Source of the DNA: Typha latifolia | Taxonomy: Eukaryota; Streptophyta; Magnoliopsida; Poales; Typhaceae | Assembly: GCA_019914945.1 (NCBI GenBank) | Contig: CM034102.1 | Location: forward strand, 13,877,501 to 13,941,500 | Length of the DNA stretch: 64,000 nucleotides | Direction: 5' to 3' | In this document: piece by piece, positions 22,032 through 34,271 of the stretch | Layout of the letters: each line of letters opens with the position of its first letter | How positions within the stretch are numbered: the stretch's first letter is position 1 | Made by a program: the position numbers and the translations under genes | Notes under the pieces: generated by a model | Told to the model about the DNA's origin: nothing | Database searches by the model: none | What the model saw: the letters and a program-made list of their open reading frames with translations, nothing else

Positions 22032-24215
22032 ATGAGTTTAGGAAGAGAATTTTTTAAGAGCTTTGGCTCAAGAGCTACAGTGATCAGGATCAATATAGCC
22101 TTGTTAATCTTCTTCTTGGCTGCCTACATCTCCATCCTTTTCCTCCAACCGACGCTTCTCGCCGGCAAGAACGCCGCCGCCTTCATCCGGTGCACCTTGG
22201 GCGACTGCAACTTGAGGAAGGTAAGGTGAGTAAGAGCTAGCCGTACCATTCTTTTCACTAATGGTTGCTGTTCTTTTACCTAAAGACTTAATTAAGATCT
22301 CGGAAATTTATCAAGATCTTATAGGTGGCAGGATGATCAAAACTATACAACCAGCAAGGATAAAACTCGAGCTTTTCTTGAAGGTTTGCGTGGCGGTGGG
22401 GTGAATATTGGTCTGGTGAACATAGGAGAAGAAGAAGTGGTAGACTTAGGCATCGGAGGGAAGACTACCAGAGTAAAGTTTGACCAAGTATCTGATAATC
22501 TTGAATGGAAGGACTTGTTTCCTGATATGATCGACGAGGAGGACCCGAACGAGAGCCAATGGTGCCCCGAGATCCCGGTGCCGGACTTTTCAGCGTACGA
22601 AGAGATGGACGCAGTGGTGGCCAAGTTGCCGTGCCGGTGGCCGGCCGACGGTTGGAGTCGCGACTTGTTTAGGCTACAAATTCATCTCGTGGCAGCGAAG
22701 TTGGCGTCGAAGAAGGGGAGGAGAGACCGGCGAGGGGCGGTGAAGGTGGTGTTGCTGAGTAAGTGTGCGCCGATGAGGGAGTTATTCCGGTGTGATGATT
22801 TGGCGACGAGGAATGGAGAGTGGTGGATGTACGAGGCTGAGGTGGAGAGGTTGGAGGAGAGGTTGAGGTTACCGGTGGGATCTTGCAAGCTTGCCTTGCC
22901 ATTCTGGCAGGAAGGTAAATTCTCTTTCTAGTATCTATAAGAGAACTGTTTTCGATCATATATTTGTCATTTATTTCAGTTCTTGTTATATGGAATTTAA
23001 TAACAAATGTTATATAAAAGTGAACTTGTCACATCTCATTCTTTCCAATCTCCTGCCGTTCGTTTTCAAATTGGTTTGGTAGTCATGCTCATGCACTAAT
23101 GGGTTTAATTTTTTATTTACTTATATATCTCTCTAAATTTTTTATCCTTTTACTATTAAATAGATCATAGTTTATTATTGGCCTTTTAATTATCATACAA
23201 GCTGGTAGTAGTCCGAGGTTTGAAAATACTACTCAAAAAGATAGAGGATGAATTACAAATAACATAGACGCGTGCAGGGACCGACGAGGAATTCGACGTG
23301 TCCAATCTCGTTGCGCCGCCGACACGCCGCCGCCGTCGTGAGGCCTATGCGACGGTCCTCCATTCCTCCGACGCCTACCTCTGCGGCGCGCTCGTCCTCG
23401 CCCACAGCATCCGCCGCACCGGCTCCACCCGCGACCTCGTTCTCCTCCATGACAAGTCCATCCGCCGCTCCCAGCTCGCCGTGCTCGCCGCCGCTGGGTG
23501 GGCCCTCCGTGAGGTCAAGCGCATCCGCAACCCCCGCGCCAAGAAGAACGCCTACAACGAGTACAACTACAGCAAGCTCCGCCTCTGGCAGCTCACCGAT
23601 TACGACAAGGTCATCTTCGTCGACGCCGACATCGTCGTCCTCCGCAACCTCGACCACCTCTTCCGCTTCCCCCAGCTCTCCGCCGCCGGAGACTACCGCA
23701 CCGTTTTCAACTCCGGCCTCCTCGTCATCGAGCCGTCGAGCTGCGCGTTCAACGCCATGATGGCGGCGCGGCGTCAGGTGGTGTCGTACAACGGCGGCGA
23801 CCAGGGGTTCCTGAACGAGATGTTCGTATGGTGGCATCGGCTTCCGAAGCGGGTGAACTATCTGAAGTACTTCAAGGAGAACACGACGGCGGAGAGGAGG
23901 GCGATGGAGGAGCTCTTCGAGGCGGAGCCGGCGAAGATTTACGCGATGCACTCGCTGGGGTTGAAGCCATGGAGGTGTTACCGCGACTACGACTGCAACT
24001 GGAACGTGGGGAACCAGAGGGTGTTTGCCAGCGACGTGGCGCACCGGCGGTGGTGGAGGCTGCATGACGAGATGGAGGAGGGGTTGAGAGGGTTTTGTAG
24101 GCTATCGGAGGAAAGGAAGAAGAAGCTGGAGCGGGAGAGGAAGGAGGCGGAGGAGATGGAGTTTAGTGATGGCCATTGGAGACTAAATATTACGGATGAG
24201 AGGAAGAATATATAA
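22032..24215 (+). CDS. GT8 xylan glucuronosyltransferase (GUX/PGSIP type), copy A
   Basis: A Golgi type II membrane protein of GT family 8 (GUX, formerly plant glycogenin-like starch initiation protein), expected to add glucuronic acid to xylan. Three exons: 22032-22225, 22325-22914 and 23278-24215; 573 residues. An alternative intron 1 (exons ending 22220 and starting 22332) also keeps frame and gives 569. Order: short cytosolic tail, transmembrane anchor (about 20-38), stem and GUX-specific region with GIGGKTT and CPEIPVPD, GT8 catalytic domain from about 280. The metal-binding DAD (377-379) sits in IFVDADIVVLRNLDHLF; NSGLLVIEP, NGGDQGFLNEMFVWWHRLP and LKPWRCYRDYDCNW follow. Exon 3 has strikingly GC-rich third codon positions. 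An upstream in-frame ATG at 21972 is rejected because copy B starts at the equivalent of 22032. The length suits GUX2/4/5 better than GUX1, but the subgroup is not resolved. Confidence 0.92.
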
Positions 24216-24633
24216 AAGATATTATAATGTTATATAGGTTTTTAAGCTAGCTATAGATTATCTCTCTCTTTCAAATTTTAAATATTTTTTCGGAGGAAAT
24301 TATAATTTAACTCATGTGCTTCGACTGCATCCCAACTTACTCCATGCATTACAAACTTATAAGCACTAGTTTAACTCTAGGTGGTTAAAATAGTTTAGTC
24401 ATTTACTCATTTTATAATTTATGAAAATATTAGCACTAATAAAACACTGATATTTTTTGATTGAATAATTATAATTTAGAATATAAACATATAAGTTGAA
24501 ATTGAGCTAAATCAGGGAGGAATAAGATGAGAATAGGTTATTATTTGAGTTCAATAAAACTAGTATTTGCATTCAAGAGTGTAATTAATTGTTATAAATT
24601 AGAGATATATAGTGGGACATAGTTCTTGCTGTC

Positions 24634-25334
24634 GTTGTGGGTAAGGGTGTAAATGAGCCGGCTCCAGCTCAAGCTTGGCTTGAAATTAATTTCAAGCGTT
24701 GTAATTTTGCTTAGACTCGGCTTAGCTCAACTCGAATCAAGCTTGAGCCAGGCCAAACAAAGCCCGAGCCGAGCTCAACTCTAAATTGAGTCTATTATCA
24801 AGTCTTATTCAAGCCGAATCAGATCGAGCCTAAGCCAAGCCACAAATAAACTATGAGAGGAGGATGGCAACGAGGCGATAGCTTGAGGAAGAGGAAGAGG
24901 AGGAGGCGGGCCGACAGTAGAGAAGGATGAGGTGACAAGCTGACTGTGGAGAAGGACGAGGCGGCTTGAGGAGGAAGGCGAGCACAGGGCGATGGCTTAA
25001 GGAGGAAGATGAGCATGGGGTAGCGGCTTGAGAATGAGGAGTTAGCTTACCAAATGAGGAGGACGATGTGGATCGACAGTGTAGAAGGACGAGGCGACGA
25101 GCCGATGGTAGAGGAGAACTTGGGAGCAGAGTTTCTAATTTGAGAATTCTTTATATACAGAGCCTATCGAGCTGAGCTTGAGCTAGCCGACTCTAGCTCA
25201 AGCTTGGCTCGAAATTGATTTCAAGCCTTATAATTCAGCATATGCTTGGCTAAACTTTAGTCGGACGAGTCGTCTCGAGCATCAGTCAAGCTGAGCTCAA
25301 GCCGCTCATTTATTTTGATAGCCCTAGTTGTGGG
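24634..25334. mobile_element. Non-autonomous hAT-like element with 8-bp target-site duplication
   Basis: The element at 24642-25326 (685 bp) is flanked by identical 8-bp direct repeats GTTGTGGG at 24634-24641 and 25327-25334. An 8-bp duplication is the hAT hallmark. The termini are inverted and related: TAAGGGTGTAAATGAGC at the left, and TAGGGCTATCAAAATAAATGAGC reading in from the right. The subterminal regions are full of short GAGCTCAAGC/GGCTCGAAATT motifs in both orientations, as in plant hAT MITE-like elements. The centre is a purine-rich GAGGAGG tract. No transposase is encoded, so mobilisation would need an autonomous partner elsewhere. Confidence 0.85.
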
Positions 25335-25439
25335 CCTAGGTAATGTGCATAAAAGTTTTATTGAAGTGGAAAGAAAAAAAGTAGAAAACAGAATGGATAC
25401 AAAAATTATATAAAAAAATATATATGTATACACACACAA

Positions 25440-25545
25440 GGCAATTTAAGCTAAGCTTGAGCTCTGCTCATTTATTAATCGAGCTCGAATATTGAGCTCG
25501 CTCAAGGGGCAAGCGAGCCAATGAGCCATTTTGACAGCCCTAAAT
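25440..25545. mobile_element. Fragment of a second hAT-like element (right end)
   Basis: GAGCTC-rich subterminal sequence ends with GAGCCATTTTGACAGCCCTA, closely resembling the right terminus of the neighbouring 685-bp element. A matching left end was not found, so only a truncated copy is claimed. Confidence 0.55.
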
Positions 25546-26497
25546 ATGCCCTTTCAACCCGGATAATTTGGGCTAAAATCTAGCCCCACCCAAACCCAAT
25601 CTTCATACTTTTGTGATATAAAAATGAATCTGGATCTGGTTTCCTGGTAGCTCATTTAAAATTTTTCTATCTTCTTGCTGGTTGATGGGTTGTGGATAAA
25701 TATACTACCAAAATTTTGTCATAGGCTACACAATAAACAAAGTGATTAATCTCTCTAATATATAAGTTGGATAACTATGCCAACTCTTTCAAGGGATGAG
25801 TCGCAACAAGTTTAAGTTGTTCACATATCGCGCCCCGATAAAAAATCTACTAAAATGCAATCACTAAACTACGACGGTAATTTTTGGACTCCACATTGTG
25901 GTGTTTGGAACGTGTTTAAGATAGACTAATTTTTTTAATCTATATTATGAACCTTAAATGGGTAAAAGAAAAATAGACCCCATGGTCTTGGTAGCCCGTT
26001 TAAATTTTTATATTTTCTTGTTGTGGATAAATACATTATTAAAATTTTGTCATATATGTGTAATGATAATTTCCTTTTCACATTCTAAATTATCACTATT
26101 TTTTTATAATAACCTCTTGAATTTTTATTTTAATATAATGACCTCATAAACTATCATAAATAAAGTATGCAATGCTCAGTTGGTACTGAATAGTATGTGT
26201 TTGTTGGCATGCAATGCAGGTTTTTAATTACAAAATACATGTTTTCTAGCTAGGTGCAAAATGATTAGTCCTCAGACTTATCAATGGGCAAAATAATAAA
26301 TTCACTTTAGCTTATATTCTGTTTAATTTAAACCTTTTTGCTCAGTTTTAACCATACCTTTGAAAATGCTAATGTTTGATTATAAAACAGATTTAATGAC
26401 CACTAACATGATTTAACAAACTCCTTATTCTCATTCCAAACGGGTGAAGTAAAGTCAAAGAACTATCTTAATTTTGAGACAAGTTGCAAGGTCAAAA

Positions 26498-26526
26498 ATA
26501 AAAATAAAAATAAAAATAAAAATAAG
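26498..26526. repeat. (AAAAT)n microsatellite
   Basis: About five to six copies of a five-base A/T unit upstream of GUX copy B. Confidence 0.8.
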
Positions 26527-26909
26527 AATGTAGTTCTTCTTTTCCAAGAAACAAATATATATACACATCCACTTGAATCATTCATTAAAAACAGGCGGAA
26601 GCCGTACGAATCCTCTCTCCGTCCGGCATCCAATCAAACAGGATTCGGTCAATTTCCTACATGCCAACTACTACAAACCCAGTAGTTCAAACAACGCCAA
26701 AAATGCATCATTCATCCATGCATGACGATGGATCATGTACTAGCAAGATAGGTACGACAGCATTGAATTATATATTATCCGATGTCTACATGCCAACCAC
26801 TAATGTGGCAAAAAGAAAAGAGTTTCGGTGGCCACTTAGAAAGAGGAAAGGGAAAAAAAAGAAGAAGAGAAGCAAAAGCTTAGTTGAGCTTAACTTAGTC
26901 TACGAGCAT

Positions 26910-26920
26910 TATATATATAC
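26910..26920 (+). promoter_or_regulatory. Likely TATA box of GUX copy B
   Basis: TATATATATAC lies about 50-60 bp before the ATG at 26971. The block GAGGCCAAAG at 26945-26954, downstream of it, is identical to that in copy A. Confidence 0.5.
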
Positions 26921-26970
26921 AAACACATACGTACGTACGTTCGGGAGGCCAAAGAACATATGCTCAAAGG

Positions 26971-29622
26971 ATGGGGTTAGGAGGGATAATGTCTAAAACC
27001 ATTGCCTCTAGAGCTGTAATCATAAGGATCAATATAGCATTCTTAGTCTTCCTCATGCTCGCCTACATCACCATCCTTCTCCTCCAACCGACCTCCCTGT
27101 TCGGCGGCAGGGACGCTGCATCGTTCGTCCGGTGCAGTTTTCGCGATTGTGGAATATTGGGGAAGGTAAGGTACGTTTTAAGATCTATGACGTTTGAACA
27201 AATCTAGATTTAGCTTGACTAAATCTCGAATCGCAGGAGTACAGGTCAGAAACTACTCCAAACTTCCTTGAAGGTTTGCATGGGGACGCAAGGCTTGGTC
27301 TGGTGAACATGGAGGAAGACGAAGTGATCGATTTGGGCATTGGAGGGAAGACTACCGTTGTAAATTTCGAACGGGTGCCGGATAGTCTTACATGGAATGA
27401 TTTGTTTCCCTATCACATCGACGAGGAGGAGGAGAACGGGGTGCCGTCGTGCCCCGAGATCCCGATGCCGGACTTGTCAGCGTATGAGGAGATGGACGTG
27501 GTGGTGGCGAAGTTGCCGTGTCGGAAACCGGCTGACGGGTGGAACCGCGACGTGTTTAGGCTACAGGTTCATCTAGTTGCGGCGAACTTGGCGGCGAGGA
27601 GGGGGAGGAGAGACCAGCGAGGAGCGGTGAAGGTGTTGTTTCTGAGCAAGTGTGAGCCGATGAGGGAGTTATTCCGGTGTGATGATTTGGTGACGAGGAA
27701 GGGAGAGCGGTGGATGTACGAGGCTGAGGTGGAGAGGTTGGAGGAGAAGTTGAGGCTGCCGGTGGGATCTTGCAAGCTAGCTTTGCCGTTGTGGCAGGAA
27801 GGTACGCGTGTAATTTCCATTGTACTTTTTCTTGTTTACTTGCTATCATTGAAGGCTGCACCTCACAACTAGATGCTAGATGCTAGATAATAATTAGATG
27901 TGTCCTCTCTAATTTTCCTATAGAATTATAGATAGTACATTAAGAGTTACGATAAATGACATTTTTAGTCCAATAATGGTCGTGCCGACTGCTATTTGCC
28001 ATGTACGACGGCCTACCGACACTTATGAGGGGGATGCTGTACAACAACACCCCTCCTCTTAGCCTCCTAGTAGCAATAACCTAAGTCATCGTCAGCAATA
28101 ACCCAAGTCATCACAGCTCACCGTCGCCATTTTCCTCTTTGCCCTCGTCCTAACTGGAGGAGGAAGAAGACGACAAAGGGTAGGTCAATAAAAATGATCC
28201 CCTTGGCAAATCTAACTTAAGTTGCGAAACGTTTTTACCGATTTTTTCTTCTTCCTCCTCTGGTCTCTGGTCTCTGGTTAGAGCACGCAAGCAAGACGGT
28301 GAGAGAGATAGAGCTAATTAAAGATGGTCAGCGAAACGATCATTGGTTTTGGATGGAAATAGAATAGTTATAACTTAGTATGAAAAAATACAAGGAGCTC
28401 AATTACTTAAGTTTTTTTTTTATAAAAAAAATATAACAATTAAGAGTAAAGACGAGACGTGTGAGGCACAAAGGCTCATGTTCCAGAGCGATGCTAGGAG
28501 TTGACCTTCTTGAAAGAATAAGAGGAAGTACGTGTTCGTTGGCAACAACCATGTGCAACGACGTGCAGCAATCAAAGTAATTAATTATAATATTATACTA
28601 GATAACCAATTGATTAAATAATAAATTTTAAATTTAAATAAATGAAACCTAACGTACGTGTACGTGCAGGAACCCACAGTGAATTCAATGTCTCAAACCT
28701 CGCCAGCCCAAGGAGCCGTCGTGGCCGGCGGGAGGCATACGCGACGGTCATCCACTCCTCGGACGCCTACCTATGCGGCGCAATCACACTAGCGCAAAGC
28801 ATCCGCCGGACCGGCTCAACTCGCGACCTAATCCTCCTCCACGATCATTCCATCACCCAAGAACAACGCCACACGCTCGCCACTGCCGGCTGGACTCTCC
28901 GCAAGATCAAGCGCATCCGCAACCCACGAGCCAAGAAGCATACCTACAACGAGTACAACTACAGCAAGTTCCGCCTCTGGCAGCTCACCGACTACGCCAA
29001 GATCATCTTCATCGACGCTGACATTCTCGTCCTTCGCAACCTTGACCACCTCTTCCATTTCCCTCAGCTCTCTGCCGTAGGCAACAGCCGCGTAATCTTC
29101 AACTCCGGCGTCATCGTCATCGAGCCATCAAACTGCACGTTTAACTCCATGATGCTGCGTCGCTGGGACGTGCTGTCTTACAACGGCGGGGACCAAGGAT
29201 TCCTCAACGAGATGTTTGTCTGGTGGCACCGACTTCCGAAGAGGGTGAACTATCTCAAGTACTTCACCGACAGCATGCCGGCGGATAGGGACATGAAGGA
29301 ACATCTCTTCGGCGTAGAGCCGCCGAAGCTGTACGCAATACACTCACTAGGAGTGAAGCCGTGGAGATGTTACCGTGACTATGACTGCAACTGGAACATC
29401 GATAGCCAAAGGACGTTCGCGAGCGACGCCGCCCACCGGCGGTGGTGGAGGTTGCACGATGAGATGGAGGAGGGGTTGAGAGAGTTTTGCAGGCTGACTG
29501 AGCGAAGGAAGATGGAGTTAGAGTGGGATCGGAAGGAAGCAGAGAAGAGGGGGTATGATGATGGGCATTGGAGGATGAATATTACTGACAGGAGGAAGGA
29601 CATACTGAAGAGAGAAACCTAG
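26971..29622 (+). CDS. GT8 xylan glucuronosyltransferase (GUX/PGSIP type), copy B
   Basis: Tandem paralogue of the upstream GUX gene with the same three-exon structure: 26971-27165, 27237-27801 and 28670-29622, giving 570 residues. As in copy A, a second frame-preserving intron 1 is possible (exon ending 27170, next starting 27245). It has the same anchor (IRINIAFLVFLMLAYITILLLQ), the same GUX-specific region, the catalytic IFIDADILVLRNLDHLF with DAD, FNSGVIVIEPSNC, NGGDQGFLNEMFVWWHRLP and VKPWRCYRDYDCNW. All key residues seen in copy A are kept, so both copies look functional. Third codon positions in exon 3 are less GC-rich than in copy A, and the loop after NSG and the acidic/basic C-terminus differ most. 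Expected function is addition of glucuronic acid to xylan in the Golgi. Confidence 0.92.
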
Positions 29623-31627
29623 TTGATGTATCCTCAAACAATCTGAGTATGTAGAATAACTTTATTCTATATGTCTAGTTATTTCCTAAAATCAAGAACC
29701 AACAAACAGGTAAGACGTATAAGCAGACAATTATGGAGTTAGTGCACATACCGAGTTGTAAAAAAGCTCCTACAACTAGGCATATATATACACTAAAGAA
29801 GCTTTTCAAACGACTTGCTAATGTTTCTCCTCTCGTATGTTACAATGTATTATTAAAGCTTATAATTCAAATAAGATGATATGAATACTTTACATACCTA
29901 ATGCACTTACCTCATCTTTGTACCACTCTGGAATTCTACCTTGCAGTCGATTCTAATTCAGGCTGGATGGCTCTGCGTTACACTGTGAACGAGCATTCCG
30001 CTGCTAAATACAATCCTTAATCAGAGAAAAAGAAAAAGAAAACAGTTAGGTAAAGAATGGGAGAAAACAGGAATGCACATAGTGATTCATTTAGCTAACC
30101 ACATACGCATGAAAATCTTTCAATAGTATTTAATAGCTTGCCGTATGTAGTTGAAGTTTCATTCTAGTTTCGTATAACCATGCACTGTGATCTTTTGAAT
30201 GGTATCCTTTTTCGGCGAAGTTTACAGTCTTCCATAAAAATAAAACAAGTTCAGCACCTTGCAGTTTCTTGAATCACTTGGATCAAACAGGGAGAGGTCA
30301 AACTACAATCCAGTTCAGAAAGATCAAAAAATAAAAAAGAAAATGTAATTTTGTAACGAGTGAATTAATTCCTCTTTCAGTATCAAATAAGGCTCAATTG
30401 CTGTGTCATTTACAAGTTACATTGACATGGTTAATCAACCCAATTGTATTGTGCTTCAGAATGAAATAAGATACATATCGAATGTTACATTTATTTGTAA
30501 CTGCCAACTTTTTCTATACAGTAACTAAAAGTTGTAAGAAAAAGTTACATAGCTCATATGACCTCATTGTACAAGAAAACAAATTTGTTGGTTGCTATAT
30601 ACAGTGTCAATCAGATGACCAATCAGTACCAAGCAGTGCTTTGCCTGCAAAAGTGCAGCATTTATGAGCACAAGAATCAAAGGCAAATATAAGCAAGCCA
30701 ACAAGGGGGAGAAATGAGTTGCGGATATCAAAGAAAATATTCTAACTGATCATTTGAATAGGATCACGAGATTGCTAATAAATTTGTGCCAGATGAATGC
30801 CAATCTAGCTAAAAACATAAAAGTTTTGCTGTATCTGTAAGTAAATGATCTGTCTATCGTAACAGTGAAGAGAAAAGAACCCTGTTTCTGTCACAATGTT
30901 TAAAGATATGAAGGGGCAGGCATGTACTTATATTGATCCTCCCATTCATGCATGTTTGTCAAAGACAAAAGAAACAGAGTTGCAACAGGAAGTTTTCAAA
31001 TTCATAATCACGAAAGGCCTTAGCCACAAGTGATAGGGAAAGGAACTTTGAAAAAGTAAGAAGTCTAAGAACTATAGGCTAATATATTACAAAAATTATA
31101 TACGAGTGACAATTCAGATCTGACTAAAACCTTAGTGAACGTCAGGTTTCAAGAACAAACAATTTATAATCTATATGACAATATACTTGATTTTTTTTCT
31201 CTTGAAAGAAAGTGTGAATACCCCATCTAAAATTAGTAACCTCATAACAGATATCTTACCTTAAGTTTAATGGTTGATACTTCCTTACAAGACAAAAATG
31301 GCATAACATTTAAGTGCTTCAAACATCAGGCAAGAAACAGAAAATTCCTCCTTTCTGGCTTTATTTGTAAGATAACTATTTTTTCCTTTATTTATGTCTG
31401 TAGGATTCTCATAAGACCTAACAAGGTTCGCAAAATGCTGACTTCACAAAAGGATCTATGGATAACACTTGAGCAAAACCTACATATACTTGTAGCAAAA
31501 ATATAACTGAACTGCAGGAAAGTGATTACTGTACCTGAAGGGTCTCAATGAATGCATATTTTTCTACCCCTGCTTAACACCCCATGTGGTTAGTTGGATT
31601 ACTCTTGAACAGAAAGGTAATTTTCGT
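29623..31627. other. Spacer between convergent GUX copy B and PAH genes
   Basis: A 2.0-kb AT-rich spacer between two convergent genes. It must hold both 3' ends. I see no coding exon, repeat or RNA gene here that I can support; a long or spliced PAH 3' UTR is possible. Confidence 0.5.
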
Positions 31628-34226
31628 TCACAGATCAACTTCAGGTAGAGGCAATCTCCAGTAGTTCCAGGAATTATAATCCTCCTAAAGACAACAATTC
31701 AGTTAAGTTATTGCAGAAGTTGACATTTATCCTAACAGTATATAGAAAATACATTGCAATGTACACCGAATATATTGACAATATATCTATATGTGGATCA
31801 TCATTCATAATTTATATTGCATATCAGGCGAACTACCAAAATTCTGGGTAATACAGTTATGCCATGTAATAGTCAACCTGTTCAGAGGACGATGTTGGTG
31901 GAAACATCCCATTGACCAATGCATGAAGTGAAGTATAAGATCTTGTATCAACTCGACGGTTCACAGCAACTTCACCCTGTGGATTTACAAAGATATTACC
32001 CACTATATATGCTCCCTGAACTATACATAGATGAATCACTTAGTATCCCCATATTACTGATTATTGGTTCACCAGAAACTTACCTTGGGATTGATTATAA
32101 AGATCTTGCCAATAGGAATTCCAACTTTAAGATAACTAATCTCATCCGTATCTCTATTTCCAAATCCAGCATAGAATGGGTTGCAATCAGGAGGAAATAA
32201 TTCTCTGATTACCTGAAAAAATGAACTTTGCAAATTATTTATTTTCCCAAAGATACGAAGTTATGAACCTTCTGATGAAGAAATACAAATTCAGAAAAAG
32301 ATTACGTAATAGGATGCAAAAATAATACAGAGTTGCACAGATGTAAACAACCACAAAAAAACAGAGTAAATTGGAAAGATGAAAGTAAGGGTGTTAAAAA
32401 TAAACGAGGCTCAAGCTTGGCTCGACTTAGCTCAACTTATTTTTGAGCTCAATATGAATTTTGAGCGGAACCTAAACCGGAGCCAGCTTGCTCAGGCTCG
32501 ACTCAAATATAATATTTATTAATATTATATATATATATATTATATATAAATATATTTATAACCATTAGATCTTTGATCCAATGGCTCCTATCTCTATTTA
32601 ACCCTAAGTTTAATAATATTCTCTCTCACAAACCTAGTCACCTTCTCCTCTTCCAATCAACCACTTTGTCGGCCTCCTCCTCTCCTCCAACCAAGCTTGG
32701 GCTCGATCTAGCTGGGCTATACTTGAGAAGCCGAGCCTGAATTCCAAACTAGGCGCGAGATTAATTTTGAGCCGAGCCTAAGTTGGAGCTAGCTCGCTCT
32801 AGCTTGGCTTATTTACACCCCATAATGAAAAGGCATAAGATACCTGATCTACATCAATAGTTGGAAATTTCCCAGTTAGATCAAGAGCTGTAATAAGCTT
32901 TAGAGGTAAAAAGCTTCACAGAACTCAAGTGTTCAATAAAGAATTTTTTTGTATATCCTATGATACAGTAACCAGGGGAAAACAAAGCGCTACAAAGATA
33001 ATCATGTAACACTAACATTGCAATACTGCCACACATAATACTGAACACTTTGAATGGCCAACCCAATCTTTTTCCGATTCAACATACGAGTAGCATTTTC
33101 TTGCTTTATCCAGAAGCCCAAGTTTTATTAGACTTAGGGACCACTTCAAGATTTACTATTGTGCTTCTATCTAGGTTCCTGAGCCTAAGGGATTAAATCA
33201 AACATTTGGCTTGATCAAGTCTTGTGAGTCAACTGAGAGGATTTTTCAAACTGGATGTTTCACCATTAATAATCTCATTGATAGTCTAGTCAACATATTA
33301 TTAATCTTTCTAGTTGCCAAAAATTTCATAAGGTACAAGGTTAGCTTTGATATGCCCCAAAAGTCGCCTCATACCCTTTCTTGTCTGATTCCTTAAGTTT
33401 TGCAGAATTCCTTTCTCCCGTTACAATTCAGTTACAAATGCAATTACTCATTCTAGTATAAAAAGTTTCTATAGTTCAAAGATCTGATGGTGAATCAGGT
33501 TAGACGAATAAAAGAATTGAGCTCTTTCAAGTAGATCATTCACAAAAAGAACACTTGGGAGATCATTTTTTTTATATATATCATGCAGACTAGATGAATA
33601 TAACTAGAGAAAATAGAAGATGGGAGCAGAAATTAGAAAATCCGACAAGAGAAAACTCACCTCAAGGCATGAGATCTTGAATTCATGAGGAGCTCTTCTG
33701 ATAACTAAAATACACAGGAAAAAGGAAAACCAACTTCAGAACTTGAATATAGTGGTCTCAAAACCTTTTACTTAACCAAAAAAATAAAGATATAAGGCAT
33801 GAGCAAGGTTCCAAAAATCAGTATCGGGATCGGGATTGGCCGTTCGGAAAAACGATACGTATCGGCCGTATCGGCCGCCTGTATCGAATCGGACTATTTT
33901 AATTAAATAAAATTTTAAATATTATTAAAAATGTTGAGAAATTTCTAAAAATTTAGAAAAAATTATAAAAAAATAAGAAATAATAATTACACATGTAAAG
34001 CCTAAAAAGTAAAAATCTCTTTTCCTCCCTCTCTTCTTTCCTATTCCTCTAACTATTAGTCTGAAGTATCCATTCTCTCCCACACTTTTTTTTCTATCTT
34101 TCTCTTTCTCTCTCTCTCTCTCACCCTCTTTTTTTTATCTTTCCCTCTCTCTCACCCTCTCTTCCTCTCTCTCTCTCTCTCTCACCCTTTTTTTTTATCT
34201 TTCCCTCTCCCTCACTCTCTCTTCCT

Positions 34227-34271
<45 letters not shown>

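Larger units (their letters stand above)
24216..26970. other. Spacer between the two GUX genes, with hAT-like repeats
   Basis: This 2.75-kb spacer holds a complete 685-bp hAT-like element (24642-25326), a second hAT-like end at about 25440-25545, an (AAAAT)n run near 26498-26526, and the copy B promoter. The rest is AT-rich with no recognisable gene. Confidence 0.6.

Noticed and set aside
23272..23760. 162-codon Ser/Thr/Pro-rich frame on the plus strand in GUX copy A
   Set aside because: A shifted-frame shadow of the GT8 exon caused by the same base composition.
23253..24065. 270-codon antisense open frame across GUX copy A exon 3
   Set aside because: It is the complement of a GC-rich coding exon with strong third-position bias, which leaves antisense frames open. 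It is Val/Glu/Arg-rich with no recognisable domain.
29623..31627. Possible separate non-coding RNA gene between GUX copy B and PAH
   Set aside because: No conserved structure, tRNA box or promoter could be identified by eye; an extended PAH 3' UTR is an equally simple explanation.
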